From Halomonas sp. 54_146 (GTDB taxonomy: Bacteria; Pseudomonadota; Gammaproteobacteria; Pseudomonadales; Halomonadaceae): DNA of 42,284 nt. Position 1 is the stretch's first letter. Each line of letters starts with the position of its first letter. Below the pieces are notes generated by a model. It was not told the DNA's origin and made no database searches. It saw only the letters and a program-made list of their open reading frames with translations. Below are positions 40,850-42,284 of this stretch, piece after piece. The DNA lies in contig NZ_LGEN01000032.1 of the NCBI RefSeq assembly GCF_001507855.1, positions 1 to 42,284 on the forward strand, written 5' to 3'. Made by a program: the position numbers and the translations under genes.

Positions 40850-42030
40850 AGACGAGCCTCTAGGCAGTGGCGGGTTTCCATGGCAATGCGGCCTTCTTCG
40901 TCGGTAGGAATCACCCATACCTGCGGGCCTTGATGGTCTGCGTTATCAAGCCTGCCTTCTTTGCCACGAATGGTCGCTTCGTTGGCGTTGTCGTTTAGCG
41001 CAAAGCCGAAGTGCGGCAGTAGGGCGAGCACATTGCGGCGCACAGTAGACGAGTTTTCGCCGATGCCGCCGGTAAAAATAAGGCCATCTAGCTGGGGCAG
41101 CGCACAGGAAAGGGCGGCCAGCGATTTAGCGATACGATAGCAGAACACATCAATGGCTAGCTGCGCGTTTGCGTGGCCCTGTTTGGCGGCGTCTTCAATT
41201 TCGCGCAGGTCGTTGGTTAAGCCTGAAAGCCCCAGCAAACCACTTTCTTTGTTGAGCACGCTGTCAATTTTTTCTAGTGACCAGCCCAGCTGGCGGTGCA
41301 GGTGGGTGTGCAGGCCAGGGTCAACATCGCCACTGCGGGTACCCATTACTACCCCTTCCAACGGGGTAAGGCCCATGCTGGTGTCCAGGCTTTGGTTATT
41401 CCATACCGCGCTTGTTGAGCAGCCGTTACCTAAATGCGCGGTCAGCCAGCCACCGGCACCGCGGTCGCTTAACTCGGCGGCGCGCTGGCTTACAAAAGCG
41501 TGGCTGGTGCCGTGGAAACCGTAGCGACGAATGCTGTGTTCGGTGTAGAGCGCTTCCGGCAGCGCATAGCGGTAGGCGCGGGGCGGCATCGTTTGGTGGA
41601 AAGCGGTATCAAATACCGCCACTTGCGGCAGTTCAGGAAATATTTTTCGAGTGGCGGTGATACCTGCCAAGTTGGCTGGATTGTGCAAGGGTGCCAGGGC
41701 GGCGGTTGTTTCAATGGCATTAATAACGCTGTTATCGATGAGCGCGGCTTGGGTGAAATGTTCCCCGCCATGCACAATACGATGACCAACCGCGCCGGGT
41801 AAGCGGCCTTCTAGATGCTCAAAAATCGCATTGAGTGCTTGGGTATGATCGGCAGCGGGAAGGGGCTGAGTGAAGCTTTCACCGGCGCTGTTTTGGCCTT
41901 TTAAGCGTGCCTCTGCACTGCCCAGGCGTTCGGCTAAACCTGCAAGGCGCGGTGCTTGAGGGTCTGGATCAATCAACGCGTATTTAATGGAAGAGGAACC
42001 ACAGTTAATAACCAGCACCGGAGCATTCAT
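40846..42030 (-). CDS. ackA: Acetate kinase
   Basis: From ATG 42030 (AAAAGG a few bases upstream) the protein is 394 aa. It starts with the ASKHA phosphate loop [15 protein letters not shown] and has [34 protein letters not shown] and the second phosphate loop [14 protein letters not shown]. It transfers phosphate between acetyl-phosphate and ADP/ATP. A GTG at 42036 two codons upstream is an alternative start. It is the first gene of the ackA-pta operon. Confidence 0.96.
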   Translation of the reverse strand: MNAPVLVINCGSSSIKYALIDPDPQAPRLAGLAERLGSAEARLKGQNSAGESFTQPLPAADHTQALNAIFEHLEGRLPGAVGHRIVHGGEHFTQAALIDNSVINAIETTAALAPLHNPANLAGITATRKIFPELPQVAVFDTAFHQTMPPRAYRYALPEALYTEHSIRRYGFHGTSHAFVSQRAAELSDRGAGGWLTAHLGNGCSTSAVWNNQSLDTSMGLTPLEGVVMGTRSGDVDPGLHTHLHRQLGWSLEKIDSVLNKESGLLGLSGLTNDLREIEDAAKQGHANAQLAIDVFCYRIAKSLAALSCALPQLDGLIFTGGIGENSSTVRRNVLALLPHFGFALNDNANEATIRGKEGRLDNADHQGPQVWVIPTDEEGRIAMETRHCLEARL

Positions 42031-42158
42031 AAACACCTTTTCCCAACGAGGTTAGTGAATAAATAGATAAACTTTAGTCTAGCATGCTGCAATGCGGAAA
42101 CGCAGCGCCAGGATTTCGTTAGCCTTCTATGTAAAAGCTAGGCATTCTAGATGATTAA

Positions 42159-42183
42159 GACCTGCATGGCAGGGTTCTTTTTT
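42159..42183 (+). terminator. Terminator-like hairpin on plus strand with no known upstream gene
   Basis: CCTGC-ATG-GCAGG (42161-42173) is followed by GTTCTTTTTT (42174-42183). It points along the plus strand, yet the nearest gene to its left, ackA, runs the other way. It could end a small RNA begun in 42040-42120, or be chance. Confidence 0.4.
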
Positions 42184-42201
42184 ACCGAAAAGCGCGGAAT
42201 A

Positions 42202-42259
42202 CTCCATCCAAGCCACCGCATTGGGTGGAGATGAATAGCGCGGCACCCGCCAGGGTGCC
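42202..42259. other. Two hairpins at the window edge
   Basis: CTCCATCC pairs with GGGTGGAG (about 42202-42231, one G-T), and GGCACCC (42242-42248) pairs with GGGTGCC (42253-42259). No gene is visible to assign them to; the region continues beyond the window. Confidence 0.35.
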
Positions 42260-42284
42260 TAGCTGGCACTTGCACTTGAGAACT

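Noticed and set aside
40850..40918. Longer Pta N-terminus
   Set aside because: It is coded wholly within ackA; ATG 40849 gives the normal start and a classical 4-bp overlap.

Overview
The window looks like chromosome from a moderately halophilic gammaproteobacterium, most likely Halomonas/Vreelandella (family Halomonadaceae). This is inferred from protein flavour, gene content and moderately GC-rich coding sequence; there is no rRNA or species marker. Nearly all of it is ordinary housekeeping and stress chromosome, with one clearly different accessory island.

Layout. 0-7 kb: a short truncated sensor remnant, a luciferase-like flavin oxidoreductase, an SDR gene broken by a frameshift, a patatin-like lipase, a Cache-domain chemoreceptor with a CheR/CheB-type C-terminal tail, and a soluble CZB-domain receptor-like protein convergent with it. 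7-11.5 kb: cell-wall genes, namely a divergent pair of L,D-transpeptidases and an M23 endopeptidase. 12-19.7 kb: a LysR regulator with a glutathionyl-hydroquinone reductase, PRC-barrel and CsbD stress proteins, a DeaD-type RNA helicase behind a structured leader, endonuclease V behind a heptamer repeat, a glutamine amidotransferase and thiol peroxidase. 19.7-29.4 kb: a C26 amidotransferase/amidoligase pair, a large MscS channel, two J-domain-related genes, an unrecognised two-TM protein, a CBS-BON protein and a class V aminotransferase.

29.4-33.8 kb is the accessory island: a visibly AT-richer, tightly packed six-gene operon for a tryptophan-tryptophylquinone (TTQ) amine dehydrogenase of the aromatic-amine type (large subunit, MauE, MauD, TTQ small subunit, two monoheme cytochromes c). 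A well-formed sigma-54 promoter (GG-N10-GC) precedes it and a strong hairpin follows it. No MauG-like diheme TTQ-maturation enzyme lies in the operon, and the small subunit lacks both cysteines of one disulfide that I recall as conserved in characterised TTQ dehydrogenases.

33.8-42.3 kb: a minus-strand deoxynucleoside salvage operon (deoC-deoA-deoB-deoD-cdd) followed by ackA-pta. These feed together: deoC yields acetaldehyde and glyceraldehyde-3-phosphate, and pta/ackA interconvert acetyl-CoA, acetyl-phosphate and acetate.

The most unexpected window-wide signal is a set of short tandem repeats in spacers, with an unrelated sequence at each site but a unit almost always of 14-15 bp (or 7 bp). 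Several carry a TTTAAC core and several straddle a stop codon. I found none in the amine-dehydrogenase island.
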